Below, one piece after another: positions 7,873 to 15,603 of a stretch of DNA of 21,328 nucleotides (within the stretch, counting starts at the first letter, position 1; every line of letters begins with the position of its first letter). The DNA is from Candidatus Nanoarchaeia archaeon. Its GTDB lineage: Archaea > Nanobdellota > Nanobdellia > Woesearchaeales > CG1-02-33-12. A program made the position numbers and the translations under genes. The stretch is taken from contig JAQTRH010000004.1 of assembly GCA_028711925.1 (NCBI GenBank), positions 1-21,328 on the forward strand, read 5' to 3'. The notes beneath the pieces were generated by a model. It worked only from the letters and a program-made list of their open reading frames with translations. It was not told the DNA's origin and did no database searches.

Positions 7873-10800
7873 TAAAAAAAATATCAGCAATGTTTGCAAT
7901 AATGCTAATACTTGTGCTTCCTGTTTACAGCGCAAGCGTCTTTGCATCAATAAACAACATAGGTGTTTTTGGAGATAATAATTTTAATGGTTTTAGGAAA
8001 GAAGATGATGTAACATTTGTAATTGCAAATGTATCAATAAGCGGAGATAATGATATAGGGCCTCAGCAGGTTTTTTTCAATGAAAATCAGCGATTTACTG
8101 GATGTGAAGCATCAGGAGATTACTTCACTTGTATTTTAGGATTAAATAAAAACACATTAAAGCCAGATACTTACAAATTTACCATAAGGCTTAAAGACGA
8201 CTTAGGAAGAACAGTTGATTATCAAGAAGAAAGTTATGTTGTTGACTCAAGGGCTCCTTTGATAACAGCTTTTAGTGTCCTGCCGAAGGTTACAAAAAAA
8301 GGTAATTTTACTGTTCAATATGATATAAGGGATTATTCTTATGGAACAACTCCTGGATCATGTATTGATAAGATTATCATTTGCAAGGATGACCTTTCAA
8401 ATATTATACAAGAAATAAAGATGAATGGGGCATCATGCCTTGACTCCAAGAAAATTGAGCTTAAGACATCTGACTTTGTATCATCAACTGGCTCTGCTGA
8501 TATATGCATAATTGCATATGATATGCTTGGGCAGGCATCTGAAATGAAATGCGAAAAGCTGACCGTTGATGAAAAATCTCCTGATATTAAAACAGACTCT
8601 TTTAAGATAACCAATACTGATGGGAGTGAGATAGGATATGTTTCAACAGAAGCAAAATCAGCCATAATATATATTGAGGTAGAAGAGGAATTAATTTCAA
8701 AGGTTAATGCTGATTTATCTGAGCTTAACAGCGAGTCATCCTATAAAAGCAGAGATGCTGAATGCATAAAAAAAGATGATGTTTATGAATGCAGATGGCC
8801 TGTAACAATAAAGCTTTCTGAGAGTGAGAAGGCAAACATAAAAATAAAGGCAGAAGATTCCGTAGGAAATTCTGCTGAAAAAACAGTTACCCATGCATTT
8901 AAGTTTGATAAAAACAGCCCAGTGGTTAAATCAATATCCAACGAAGAAGGAACAGGAGAAATTATCAGCAAAAACACTAATCTTGTTTCAAATGTTGAAG
9001 AAAAAGAATCTGGATTAAGCCTTGAGAATGTATGGGTGAATATAGGAAACAACAAATTAAAGGCAGATAAATGCGTTCAAGAGGGAGACAGCTGGAATTG
9101 TTATTTTAATGACTTGGTTTTGAATGCTGCTGATGGCTCTCCTGTTGTTGTTTCAGTAAGCCCTGACTCAAAGGATGATATTGGAAATAAATTTGACTTA
9201 ACAAAAGGTGTTTCTTCTGAAACATTTGTTATTGATTCAAAAGCGCCTTACTTATTAAGCAGGATTGAGATAAAAAGAATTGATAACCAAACATATCCAG
9301 TAGAGGATTTTGTTTCAGGAGACAGGCTTAATATAAAAGCAGCATTAAATGAAAGAACAGACTTAACTGCTTCTGCTGACTTGTCTGCGATAGGGTTTGG
9401 AGAAGAAGAAAAAGGTTCATGCTCTAAGGAGGGAGAGTATTGGATTTGCGAATGGAATACAGCACCCATTCCTTCAGGACCAATAAAAGGAAATCTTAAT
9501 TTTAAGTTTTCAGATGTAGTTGGAAACTCCCTTACAGAAAGTGTTCCTATAAATGTGATAGGTCTTGATTATGAAGAAAACCCTGACTATTGGTATGTTG
9601 AAAGAATTGATAAATCACCCAATGCAATTGACAGGCAGACAGCTGCATTGATAACCCATAAAGAGTATGTTCATGTTTTTCTTGAACCAATATATGATTG
9701 CGGAACATCAATACTTGCTATGGACCTTGAGTGCAGCGGAGACACTAATTATATACAGGGCTATGAGCTGATTAATAAAAATTCAGAAGACCCATACATA
9801 ACCATTACATTAAACCAGCAGGAGATGCCTGAGAACTCTTTATCTTTAAAATGCAATCTGCTTTTGATATCAAGAATCTGCGGAGGGGATACGATAGCTG
9901 CAAATGTTGAGGAACAGCCAGTTGAATTTACAGTTGACTTTTACAACATGCCTCTTGGCGAAATAAGCGATAATGTAAAAAACAAGATAAGAGAAGCGCA
10001 GGACAGCTGGCTTGTTGAGCAGGAATGGTTAGGCGAGCTTGATAAGTGGATAACCTGGGCTGAGAGGATTTGCGGGCTTCTTGACACATGGGGAAAGGTA
10101 AACCAGGCATTAAGCGATATTGAGGGTCTGCTTGATGTGCTGAGCTTTTCATTCATAGGCCAGGCAACAAAAGAAAGTTTCAAGGAATTTTTAGTGACCA
10201 GTGATAATTGGCACCAGAAGGTTATTGACAGCCAATATAACTTATGTAAATACATTTCATGCGATAAAACATTGTGGGGAGATTGGTACACTGATATTAT
10301 AGGCAAAAATAGCAAGGCCCTGGGAGAGAGTGGTTTTGTTGCAACTATCTGGCCTCAGAACCCAAAAGACAGCATTGTGCTAAGCCTTGCCACTGGATGC
10401 TTACCAGGAATAGTCCACAACCTGCAAAAAAGAAGGCAGATTGAATGCTATTATATATTATGCCTAAAGAATGCAGCTGTAGAAGGTGTTCCTTTTTATT
10501 CATGCGATGCGCAGAAATCTTATTTGGAATGCATGTTTATTTACGGAGAGATTTTCCAAATTATTCCTTTTGCAGGATTTTTCAAGAATCTTGCAGGCCA
10601 TATAGAAACGATATTTTCCGACCCGCTTGGAATGATATTCGCAGGATTAAACTTTTTCTGCGATATGCAACGACCTGGAAAACCTCATGCAGGATGCATC
10701 CTTGCACACTTAGTTCCAACATTAGCTGAGATAACTGAAGACATAGCCGGGCTTTTTGATACAAAGAGCTGGCAGGTAGGCGATGTCTGCGAGGAGGCCC

Positions 10801-10940
10801 TGAAGTCAGTTGATGATTTAACCAAAAACATAGGCTCATCAGAATCAGAAGATGAAACATCTGAAGATTCATCAGAAACCACACAAGAAGGCCAAGGCCA
10901 AACAACCGAAGAAGGAGAAGAGCAAGGTGAAAATGAATAA
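7869..10940 (+). CDS. B: large secreted protein with five Ig-like domains and Cys-rich helical region
   Basis: 1023 aa. Its ATG overlaps the stop of A (ATGA), implying coupled translation; no clear SD is seen. A Sec signal peptide ends near SASVFA (residue 26). Four domain boundaries of the form (V/I/F)D.(R/K/N)(A/S)P lie at D126, D234, D347 and D456, about 110 residues apart, marking roughly five Ig-like beta domains (27-565). Four of these carry a C-x8-C hairpin: C79/C88, C299/C308, C402/C411, C518/C527. The C-terminal half is helical and Cys-rich, with GCLPGIV at 843-849 and QIEC ending at 860, ending in an acidic Glu/Ser/Thr tail. No catalytic motif was recognised. Probably an extracellular structural or adhesive protein working with A and D. 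Its signal peptide and Cys-rich region are echoed in B'. Confidence 0.88.
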   Translation: MIKKISAMFAIMLILVLPVYSASVFASINNIGVFGDNNFNGFRKEDDVTFVIANVSISGDNDIGPQQVFFNENQRFTGCEASGDYFTCILGLNKNTLKPDTYKFTIRLKDDLGRTVDYQEESYVVDSRAPLITAFSVLPKVTKKGNFTVQYDIRDYSYGTTPGSCIDKIIICKDDLSNIIQEIKMNGASCLDSKKIELKTSDFVSSTGSADICIIAYDMLGQASEMKCEKLTVDEKSPDIKTDSFKITNTDGSEIGYVSTEAKSAIIYIEVEEELISKVNADLSELNSESSYKSRDAECIKKDDVYECRWPVTIKLSESEKANIKIKAEDSVGNSAEKTVTHAFKFDKNSPVVKSISNEEGTGEIISKNTNLVSNVEEKESGLSLENVWVNIGNNKLKADKCVQEGDSWNCYFNDLVLNAADGSPVVVSVSPDSKDDIGNKFDLTKGVSSETFVIDSKAPYLLSRIEIKRIDNQTYPVEDFVSGDRLNIKAALNERTDLTASADLSAIGFGEEEKGSCSKEGEYWICEWNTAPIPSGPIKGNLNFKFSDVVGNSLTESVPINVIGLDYEENPDYWYVERIDKSPNAIDRQTAALITHKEYVHVFLEPIYDCGTSILAMDLECSGDTNYIQGYELINKNSEDPYITITLNQQEMPENSLSLKCNLLLISRICGGDTIAANVEEQPVEFTVDFYNMPLGEISDNVKNKIREAQDSWLVEQEWLGELDKWITWAERICGLLDTWGKVNQALSDIEGLLDVLSFSFIGQATKESFKEFLVTSDNWHQKVIDSQYNLCKYISCDKTLWGDWYTDIIGKNSKALGESGFVATIWPQNPKDSIVLSLATGCLPGIVHNLQKRRQIECYYILCLKNAAVEGVPFYSCDAQKSYLECMFIYGEIFQIIPFAGFFKNLAGHIETIFSDPLGMIFAGLNFFCDMQRPGKPHAGCILAHLVPTLAEITEDIAGLFDTKSWQVGDVCEEALKSVDDLTKNIGSSESEDETSEDSSETTQEGQGQTTEEGEEQGENE
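7947..9562 (+). repeat. About five Ig-like domain repeats in B
   Basis: Protein-level repeats of 108, 113 and 109 residues are measured between the Asp residues of VDSRAP, VDEKSP, FDKNSP and IDSKAP. Four of the five contain a C-x8-C pair with an aromatic residue shortly before the second Cys (YFTC, VYEC, SWNC, YWIC). Domain 2 has different cysteine spacing. Confidence 0.7.
10924..10930 (+). promoter_or_regulatory. Shine-Dalgarno-like AAGGTGA for the C gene
   Basis: AAGGTGA lies two bases before ATG 10933, inside the last codons of B. It sets the start of C immediately ahead of a clear signal peptide and rules out the upstream in-frame ATG at 10852. Confidence 0.5.
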
Positions 10941-12849
10941 AACTAAACTTGCAATCACATTGATTTTGTTTATGCTATTATCATCTATTAAAGTTATTGC
11001 TGATGGACCAGTATGGGAGAAAAAAAGTGAATTTCTGGATGTAGGATACAGAGAAGATGAAGTGCTCCTTAATTTTAAAAATGTGCGTCATACTGTAGAA
11101 GATGAAATAGATGCAACTTTGTCTAAATCATATTATGAAAAGTTAGAAGAAAAACTAATAACAATAAATCCAATTGCTATAACATTTGATTATTCAGGAG
11201 AGCATTGCTATGTAGCATGGAGAGAAGATAATAATCTTTATAATAATAAGGAGTATTATGGATTTGTATATGAAGTCTTTTACGACCAAGATGGAAAAAA
11301 AGAGATGGATAAACTAACTGGGATTGAAAAGGATTCTACAGAAGAGAGTCAAACTAAGCTTGAGATTACAGAATATAATAGTGATGGAACAGTTAGTTAT
11401 AAGGCTGAATATTATGAAGATGGTAGTATACGCAATGAATGGGATTACGAAGCAGGTATTTTTTATAAAGAACCTGAGACTGAACCAGAGTATACTCTTT
11501 CATTAGAAGAAGAGAAAAGTGACCTAAGGGCAGCAATAAAAGAGGATATTGCTAGAGGAGATGGTAACTTAGATAAGACTGAAGAAGTTATTGATAAAAT
11601 AATACCTCCTTCATTAGAAGAAGAGAAAAGTGACCTAAGGGCAGCAATAAAAGAGGATATTGCTAGAGGAGATGGTAACTTAGATAAGACTGAAGAAGTT
11701 ATTGATAAAATATATTCAAAACCAGATTGGGAACAGATTGAAGAGTTAGATTTGATGAGAATAGAAAATCTAAAAGCATTACAGGAAAAAGAATCATTCC
11801 TTAATCATTTAGACATTTTAACAGATAAGTATAAAGAAGGCGGGAAGGAAGCATTGAGTCCAGAAGATTTAGATTGGCTTAGGGGTGCAGGGGATAAGGC
11901 CGAAATCTACATTAAGGAACTTGACGAAGATCAGATAGGCGTAATCGAAAAAATAAGTCTAATGGATAATTTAGATTTCTTATTGGATAAATATAAGAAA
12001 TGGGCTGATGGTGAAGGGCCAGAACTTACTGAAGCTGAAAAACAATATCTTAAAGATGCAGAGTGGGAATTAGGAAAATTTAATACGATGATTTATGGAA
12101 ATGATAAGATTACCAGCATATACGAGCTTAGTTATGAGCAAAGAACTGTAATCGATTATGCAAGGCAAACAGCTGCAAAGGTTTTTTATGATTCTGTCAG
12201 GGCCGCTCGTGGTGGAATAGCCCTCTCTAACTTATTAAATAGCTGGCTGGACTGGGACTTTATGATGAAATGGAGGGAAAAGAGTGATGAATTCTTCTCC
12301 CAGACTGTTATTGGAAGGATAATAAGCGGAAGATGGGAGGAAAGCATATGCCACGGCAATCTTGACAGTATTCCAAATAGTGTCGCTGTTGTGAATGTAA
12401 ATGGAGTTATGGGATTTGCAGCGCATGTTGAGGGAGAAAGAAGCAAAGCCATAATAACAAACAACCAAACATTTTACTTCTATAAAATAACCTTTGCTGT
12501 CAATCCTCCTATTGATAGCGAAGAAAAAATACAGTTTGAGCTGCTGATTGACGGCAAGAGAGCTGATATTGACAATGATGGCAGGGCAGACAAAAAAGAA
12601 CTTAATGCAGGGGAAAATTATATAGGAGCAGGAGAAAATGCAGTGGTAAGATACAAAGACAAAATTTACAAAGAGGTATGCCTTAAATTTTATAACACAG
12701 AAAATTTAAACAATGAATTCAAAGGCTCATTAAAGGACCATATGCTTTGCAACAATATTGTTGTGTTGGATATAAAACAGAGCGATATATCAAAGCCAGC
12801 ACAAACAACAACCGGCTCCGGAACAACAGCAGCATCAGATGCGTGGTAA
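10933..12849 (+). CDS. C: secreted protein with tandem helical repeats and EF-hand-like loop
   Basis: 638 aa from ATG 10933, overlapping the end of B by eight bases. The signal peptide is MNKTKLAITLILFMLLSS followed by a cleavage region near VIADG (about residue 25). Residues about 140-180 include YNSDGTVSYKAEYYEDGS, loosely like MORN-type beta repeats. A 37-residue unit starting SLEEEKSDLRAAI occurs twice in tandem with identical DNA (11499-11712). Two diverged 54-residue helical units follow (LD at 293 and 347, each followed by DKYK). The C-terminal part (about 415-638) has GRWEESICHG and a beta domain containing DIDNDGRADKKE (545-556), a canonical 12-residue calcium-loop pattern. That C-terminal domain resembles a segment of B'. 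Probably secreted or surface-bound; no enzyme motif was seen. Confidence 0.85.
   Translation: MNKTKLAITLILFMLLSSIKVIADGPVWEKKSEFLDVGYREDEVLLNFKNVRHTVEDEIDATLSKSYYEKLEEKLITINPIAITFDYSGEHCYVAWREDNNLYNNKEYYGFVYEVFYDQDGKKEMDKLTGIEKDSTEESQTKLEITEYNSDGTVSYKAEYYEDGSIRNEWDYEAGIFYKEPETEPEYTLSLEEEKSDLRAAIKEDIARGDGNLDKTEEVIDKIIPPSLEEEKSDLRAAIKEDIARGDGNLDKTEEVIDKIYSKPDWEQIEELDLMRIENLKALQEKESFLNHLDILTDKYKEGGKEALSPEDLDWLRGAGDKAEIYIKELDEDQIGVIEKISLMDNLDFLLDKYKKWADGEGPELTEAEKQYLKDAEWELGKFNTMIYGNDKITSIYELSYEQRTVIDYARQTAAKVFYDSVRAARGGIALSNLLNSWLDWDFMMKWREKSDEFFSQTVIGRIISGRWEESICHGNLDSIPNSVAVVNVNGVMGFAAHVEGERSKAIITNNQTFYFYKITFAVNPPIDSEEKIQFELLIDGKRADIDNDGRADKKELNAGENYIGAGENAVVRYKDKIYKEVCLKFYNTENLNNEFKGSLKDHMLCNNIVVLDIKQSDISKPAQTTTGSGTTAASDAW
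11499..11712 (+). repeat. Perfect 111-bp-period tandem duplication inside C
   Basis: Bases 11499-11601 and 11610-11712 are identical over 103 bases and are separated by 8 bases, a period of 111 bp or 37 codons that keeps the frame. Perfect DNA identity, including third positions, points to a very recent duplication or ongoing unit-number change. Confidence 0.95.
12565..12600 (+). other. EF-hand/dockerin-like calcium loop in C
   Basis: DIDNDGRADKKE at residues 545-556 has Asp at loop positions 1, 3, 5 and 9, Gly at 6 and Glu at 12, matching the canonical calcium-binding loop. Flanking helices are not obvious, so it is closer to an isolated surface-protein calcium loop than to a full EF-hand pair. 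Confidence 0.6.
12843..12847 (+). promoter_or_regulatory. SD-like GTGGT for the D gene
   Basis: GTGGT overlaps the last codon and stop of C and lies three bases before ATG 12851, matching the GTGGTAAAATG context at 2743-2752. It favours 12851 over the in-frame ATG at 12839. Confidence 0.4.
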
Positions 12850-12850
12850 A

Positions 12851-13669
12851 ATGGATTATATAAAACTGTTAATAGAAAGCTTTAAGCTAAACAAGAAAAC
12901 ATGGAGCATAACTGCCGCCTATGACTTAGTTTTGATTTTAGCATCTTATATTCTATTGTTTATATGGTCACTGTGGATGAACTCATTAATTTCAAAAACA
13001 AATCTTGATATTACTGAATTAACAGAAGAGATAATAGCAGATGTTGCATCATTAAAAAACTTTTATTATGGAACATTAATCTCTTTTTTAGTTTTGTTTT
13101 TGCTTGTTTTTGTAGTATGGTCTTTTTTCAAGGGAATTATATGGTGCGTGATATCAGACAAGCACTTTAATTTAAGCTATTTCAAGAAATTTCTTTTGCT
13201 TAACCTTGCATGCATACCCTTATATATAGTTGTATTTGCTGTTTTTTTAATAGCTGCAATAATATTTAACTACTTGTTTTTATTGATTTCAACATCAATG
13301 CAAAACAGCTCATTGGCTGTTGTGTTTATCTCTGTTTTATTTTTGATTGTGTTTGCACCATTGGTTATTTATATTGCTATACTGCCTTCGTTGGTCTATT
13401 ATTATTTTACGAAGAAGAACAGCATAAGAGAATCTTTCAATAAAATGTTTAACACAGCAATAAAGAAGATTCATCTTTTTTATGTTCCATGTCTTATAAT
13501 AACTGTTGTTTTTGTTTTGTTATCAATCATAACAACTCCTTTGGGTTTGCTTCCTGAAACAACAATTTTTCTAATCTTTTTGGTAATCCTTGTTTTTTAT
13601 GTTTCATGGGCAAGGATTTACATAGTCTCTTTTGCTGAATCATTAAATAAAAAACACCACAAGATTTAA
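12851..13669 (+). CDS. D: six-helix integral membrane protein
   Basis: 272 aa from ATG 12851, one base after the stop of C. About six hydrophobic segments are visible (near 20-42, 65-90, 115-145, 150-180, 205-230 and 235-262), mostly Leu/Ile/Val/Phe with few charges. The short N-terminus MDYIKLLIESFKLNKKTW is probably an interfacial cytosolic helix. It shares order and local motifs with D' at 19598: W.FF.G.I then a YFKKF/YIKKF segment, a basic RESFNKMF/RKSIKGCF helix, and WARIYIVS/YFRIVLIS in the last helix. It has no transporter or enzyme signature that I know. Its place at the end of the module suggests a membrane partner or export/anchoring component for the secreted proteins, which is inference. 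Confidence 0.85.
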   Translation: MDYIKLLIESFKLNKKTWSITAAYDLVLILASYILLFIWSLWMNSLISKTNLDITELTEEIIADVASLKNFYYGTLISFLVLFLLVFVVWSFFKGIIWCVISDKHFNLSYFKKFLLLNLACIPLYIVVFAVFLIAAIIFNYLFLLISTSMQNSSLAVVFISVLFLIVFAPLVIYIAILPSLVYYYFTKKNSIRESFNKMFNTAIKKIHLFYVPCLIITVVFVLLSIITTPLGLLPETTIFLIFLVILVFYVSWARIYIVSFAESLNKKHHKI

Positions 13670-13676
13670 ATATATA
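13660..13676 (+). promoter_or_regulatory. Probable promoter of module copy 2, over the stop codon of D
   Basis: CAAGATTTAAATATATA spans the end of D (TAA at 13667-13669) and lies about 35 bases before ATG 13706, the same spacing as the promoter of copy 1 from its A gene. Copy 2 can therefore probably be transcribed independently. Confidence 0.55.
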
Positions 13677-13705
13677 TTGTAATAGGTTGTTCTTAAGTGG
13701 ATATC

Positions 13706-15601
13706 ATGAAAAAAAGAGGTCAGGTAACTGTATTTATTATATTGGGAATCTTCATTCTTATGGCTACAATCCTCATTTTTTATTATATAAACCGCACGTA
13801 TTTTACTCCTGATGTTGTTGTTCCGCAGCAAGTTGCACCAATAAAAAATTATGTTGAAAGCTGCATATATGATGTTGGCAAGGAAGCCATAATAATTATG
13901 GGAATACAGTCAGGATATGTTGAAATTCCAGAGGAAATATCCATGGACTCTGATGCATATATCCTTGTTGGAGGGTCGGTAAAAACGCCTTACTGGTACT
14001 TAAATGGAGAGGATATATCACCAACAATGGAAGATATGCAATCTCAGATATCAGACTATGTTTATAAAAATATGAAGAACTGCCTGAAAAACTTTTCTGG
14101 TATTGACGAATTCATAATAGAAGAAAAAGATAATATTACTGTTGAAACAAGCATTGCAGAAGAAGAGGTTGTAATAAAGCTGGATTATACCTTGATAATA
14201 AAAAACAGAAAAGGAGACAGAATAACAGAATGGTCATTGTACTCTAACTCAGTTCCTGTAAGGCTAAGGAGGATATACAGGCTTGCAAAAAATCTCATGA
14301 ACGCAGAAAATAAAGATATGTTCTTTGAGAGAAAAACAATTGACCTTATGGCACTTGACCCCGAAATACCTTTTACTGATATGGAATTTTCATGCACTAA
14401 TCTCGAATGGAGCAAAACAGAAATCAAAAATACTGTCCAGGAACTACTGTATTATAATCTGCCAAAGATAAGGATTGACAGGACAGACTATATTCCTTTC
14501 CTTTATCCAGACTCGGTATACAAAGAATTCCAAAGCATAAATATTGAAAAAGACCCAATACCAGAAAACATTCCAGATGATCTATATGAATACAACCAAT
14601 TTTTCTGGAAGCCATTAAGCGAGAGTTTCAATGACATGAAAGTCGGCGTAAGGTATATGAAAGATTGGAGCATGCAGCTTGAAGCAAACCCGAGCAATGG
14701 TGATTTGATGAGCTCAAACATGTTTGAAGGAGATTCAGAATATTTAAGCATGTTCTGCATAAATTTGTATCATTTCACTTATGATATAGTTTACCCTGTT
14801 GAAATAGCAATAAGGGATGAAAAATCATTTAACGGCGAGGGTTATGTTTTCAGGTATGCCTTCCCTGTTTTAATAAAGCAAAACAGCCCTGACAGGTCAG
14901 ATTTTGATATAACAAAACTTGACACTTATGTAGATGCAGGATTCTGCAATGACCTTACTGAAGAGGAATACATAATACAGGTAAGAGACGCAAGAACACA
15001 GCTAGAGATTGATAATGCAAGCATTATATTTGAGTGTGTAAAATACAAGTGCAATCTTGGGTTTACAGAAGCGGATGCAAACTCATACCGCCTAAAAACA
15101 AAGATTCCTTCTTCATGTGTAAACGGGATAGTAAAGGCAAGCAAGGAAGGGTATCTAAAACAAGAAAAACAGATAGATGAAAAGAATGTGCTAATTGAGA
15201 TGGAACCTTTGAAAAAATTTGATTTTCAGGTAATGAAAGTTGATGAGTCAGGACAAAAAAGTCTTGCCAGTGATGAAACAGCTGCAATATACATAAAATC
15301 AGTTAAAAAAGATTATAACATTTTTGCATTATATCCAAAAGAAGAGGGCATGAAATACATAGAGCTTATCAACAATAATGCAGACTACTCCATAGAGATT
15401 TTCCTTATGAAAGGTAATGACTTAATTGGAGGTTATAAAGCGGATTGGAATATTGAATATAATGATATTAATGGAAAAAACATGATTATCTTTTATGCTT
15501 ATGACTTTGGAAAAGCAGAAACAAATGATAAAAAAATAGAAATGGTAAGCTTCCTAAATAAAAACAAGAATAATGTAGATTTAATACCTAAATTTAGTTG
15601 A
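13706..15601 (+). CDS. A': pilin-like class III signal protein, paralogue of A
   Basis: 631 aa from ATG 13706; the in-frame GTG at 13697 would only add three residues. The N-terminus is MKKRGQVTVFIILGI with Gly5-Gln6 and a hydrophobic helix to about 28. C53 sits in VESCIYDVGKEAIIIMG followed by QSGY, matching IEQCISSTASEAIQLIG and GGY of A. A YW motif, a PTMEDMQSQISDYV helix and a NCLKNF motif again parallel A. Residues about 423-495 form the same carboxypeptidase-regulatory-like beta domain (VRDARTQLEIDNASI). It is 77 residues shorter than A, mostly in spacer regions. It starts the second module and is followed at once by B'. Probably anchored by its N-terminal helix with an external ectodomain; function unknown. 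Confidence 0.88.
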   Translation: MKKRGQVTVFIILGIFILMATILIFYYINRTYFTPDVVVPQQVAPIKNYVESCIYDVGKEAIIIMGIQSGYVEIPEEISMDSDAYILVGGSVKTPYWYLNGEDISPTMEDMQSQISDYVYKNMKNCLKNFSGIDEFIIEEKDNITVETSIAEEEVVIKLDYTLIIKNRKGDRITEWSLYSNSVPVRLRRIYRLAKNLMNAENKDMFFERKTIDLMALDPEIPFTDMEFSCTNLEWSKTEIKNTVQELLYYNLPKIRIDRTDYIPFLYPDSVYKEFQSINIEKDPIPENIPDDLYEYNQFFWKPLSESFNDMKVGVRYMKDWSMQLEANPSNGDLMSSNMFEGDSEYLSMFCINLYHFTYDIVYPVEIAIRDEKSFNGEGYVFRYAFPVLIKQNSPDRSDFDITKLDTYVDAGFCNDLTEEEYIIQVRDARTQLEIDNASIIFECVKYKCNLGFTEADANSYRLKTKIPSSCVNGIVKASKEGYLKQEKQIDEKNVLIEMEPLKKFDFQVMKVDESGQKSLASDETAAIYIKSVKKDYNIFALYPKEEGMKYIELINNNADYSIEIFLMKGNDLIGGYKADWNIEYNDINGKNMIIFYAYDFGKAETNDKKIEMVSFLNKNKNNVDLIPKFS

Positions 15602-15603
15602 AA

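Larger units (their letters stand above)
5746..13669 (+). other. Surface-protein module, copy 1 (genes A, B, C, D)
   Basis: Four genes in one direction. A and B overlap by four bases (ATGA), B and C by eight, and C and D are one base apart. The order is a class III-signal ectodomain protein, a large Ig/Cys-rich secreted protein, a second secreted protein and a six-helix membrane protein. The same order of homologous types recurs from 13706. Probably one transcript from the promoter at 5701-5714. Confidence 0.7.

Noticed and set aside
10852..10932. ATG at 10852 as the start of C
   Set aside because: It would put 27 Lys-rich residues before a clear signal peptide, and that sequence is the acidic tail of B read in another frame. 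ATG 10933 has AAGGTGA just upstream.
11499..11712. Short direct repeats as a CRISPR array
   Set aside because: Only two 103-base copies with an 8-base gap, in frame inside a protein-coding gene; no array of short repeats with unique spacers.
10933..12849. C as a decayed pseudogene of the C-like part of B'
   Set aside because: Its frame is intact for 638 codons, with signal peptide, SD-like site and preserved repeat frame.
13643..13831. Minus-strand open frame of 62 codons between D and A'
   Set aside because: It lies antisense over the D terminus, the promoter and the well-supported class III signal of A', and has no promoter or recognisable product.
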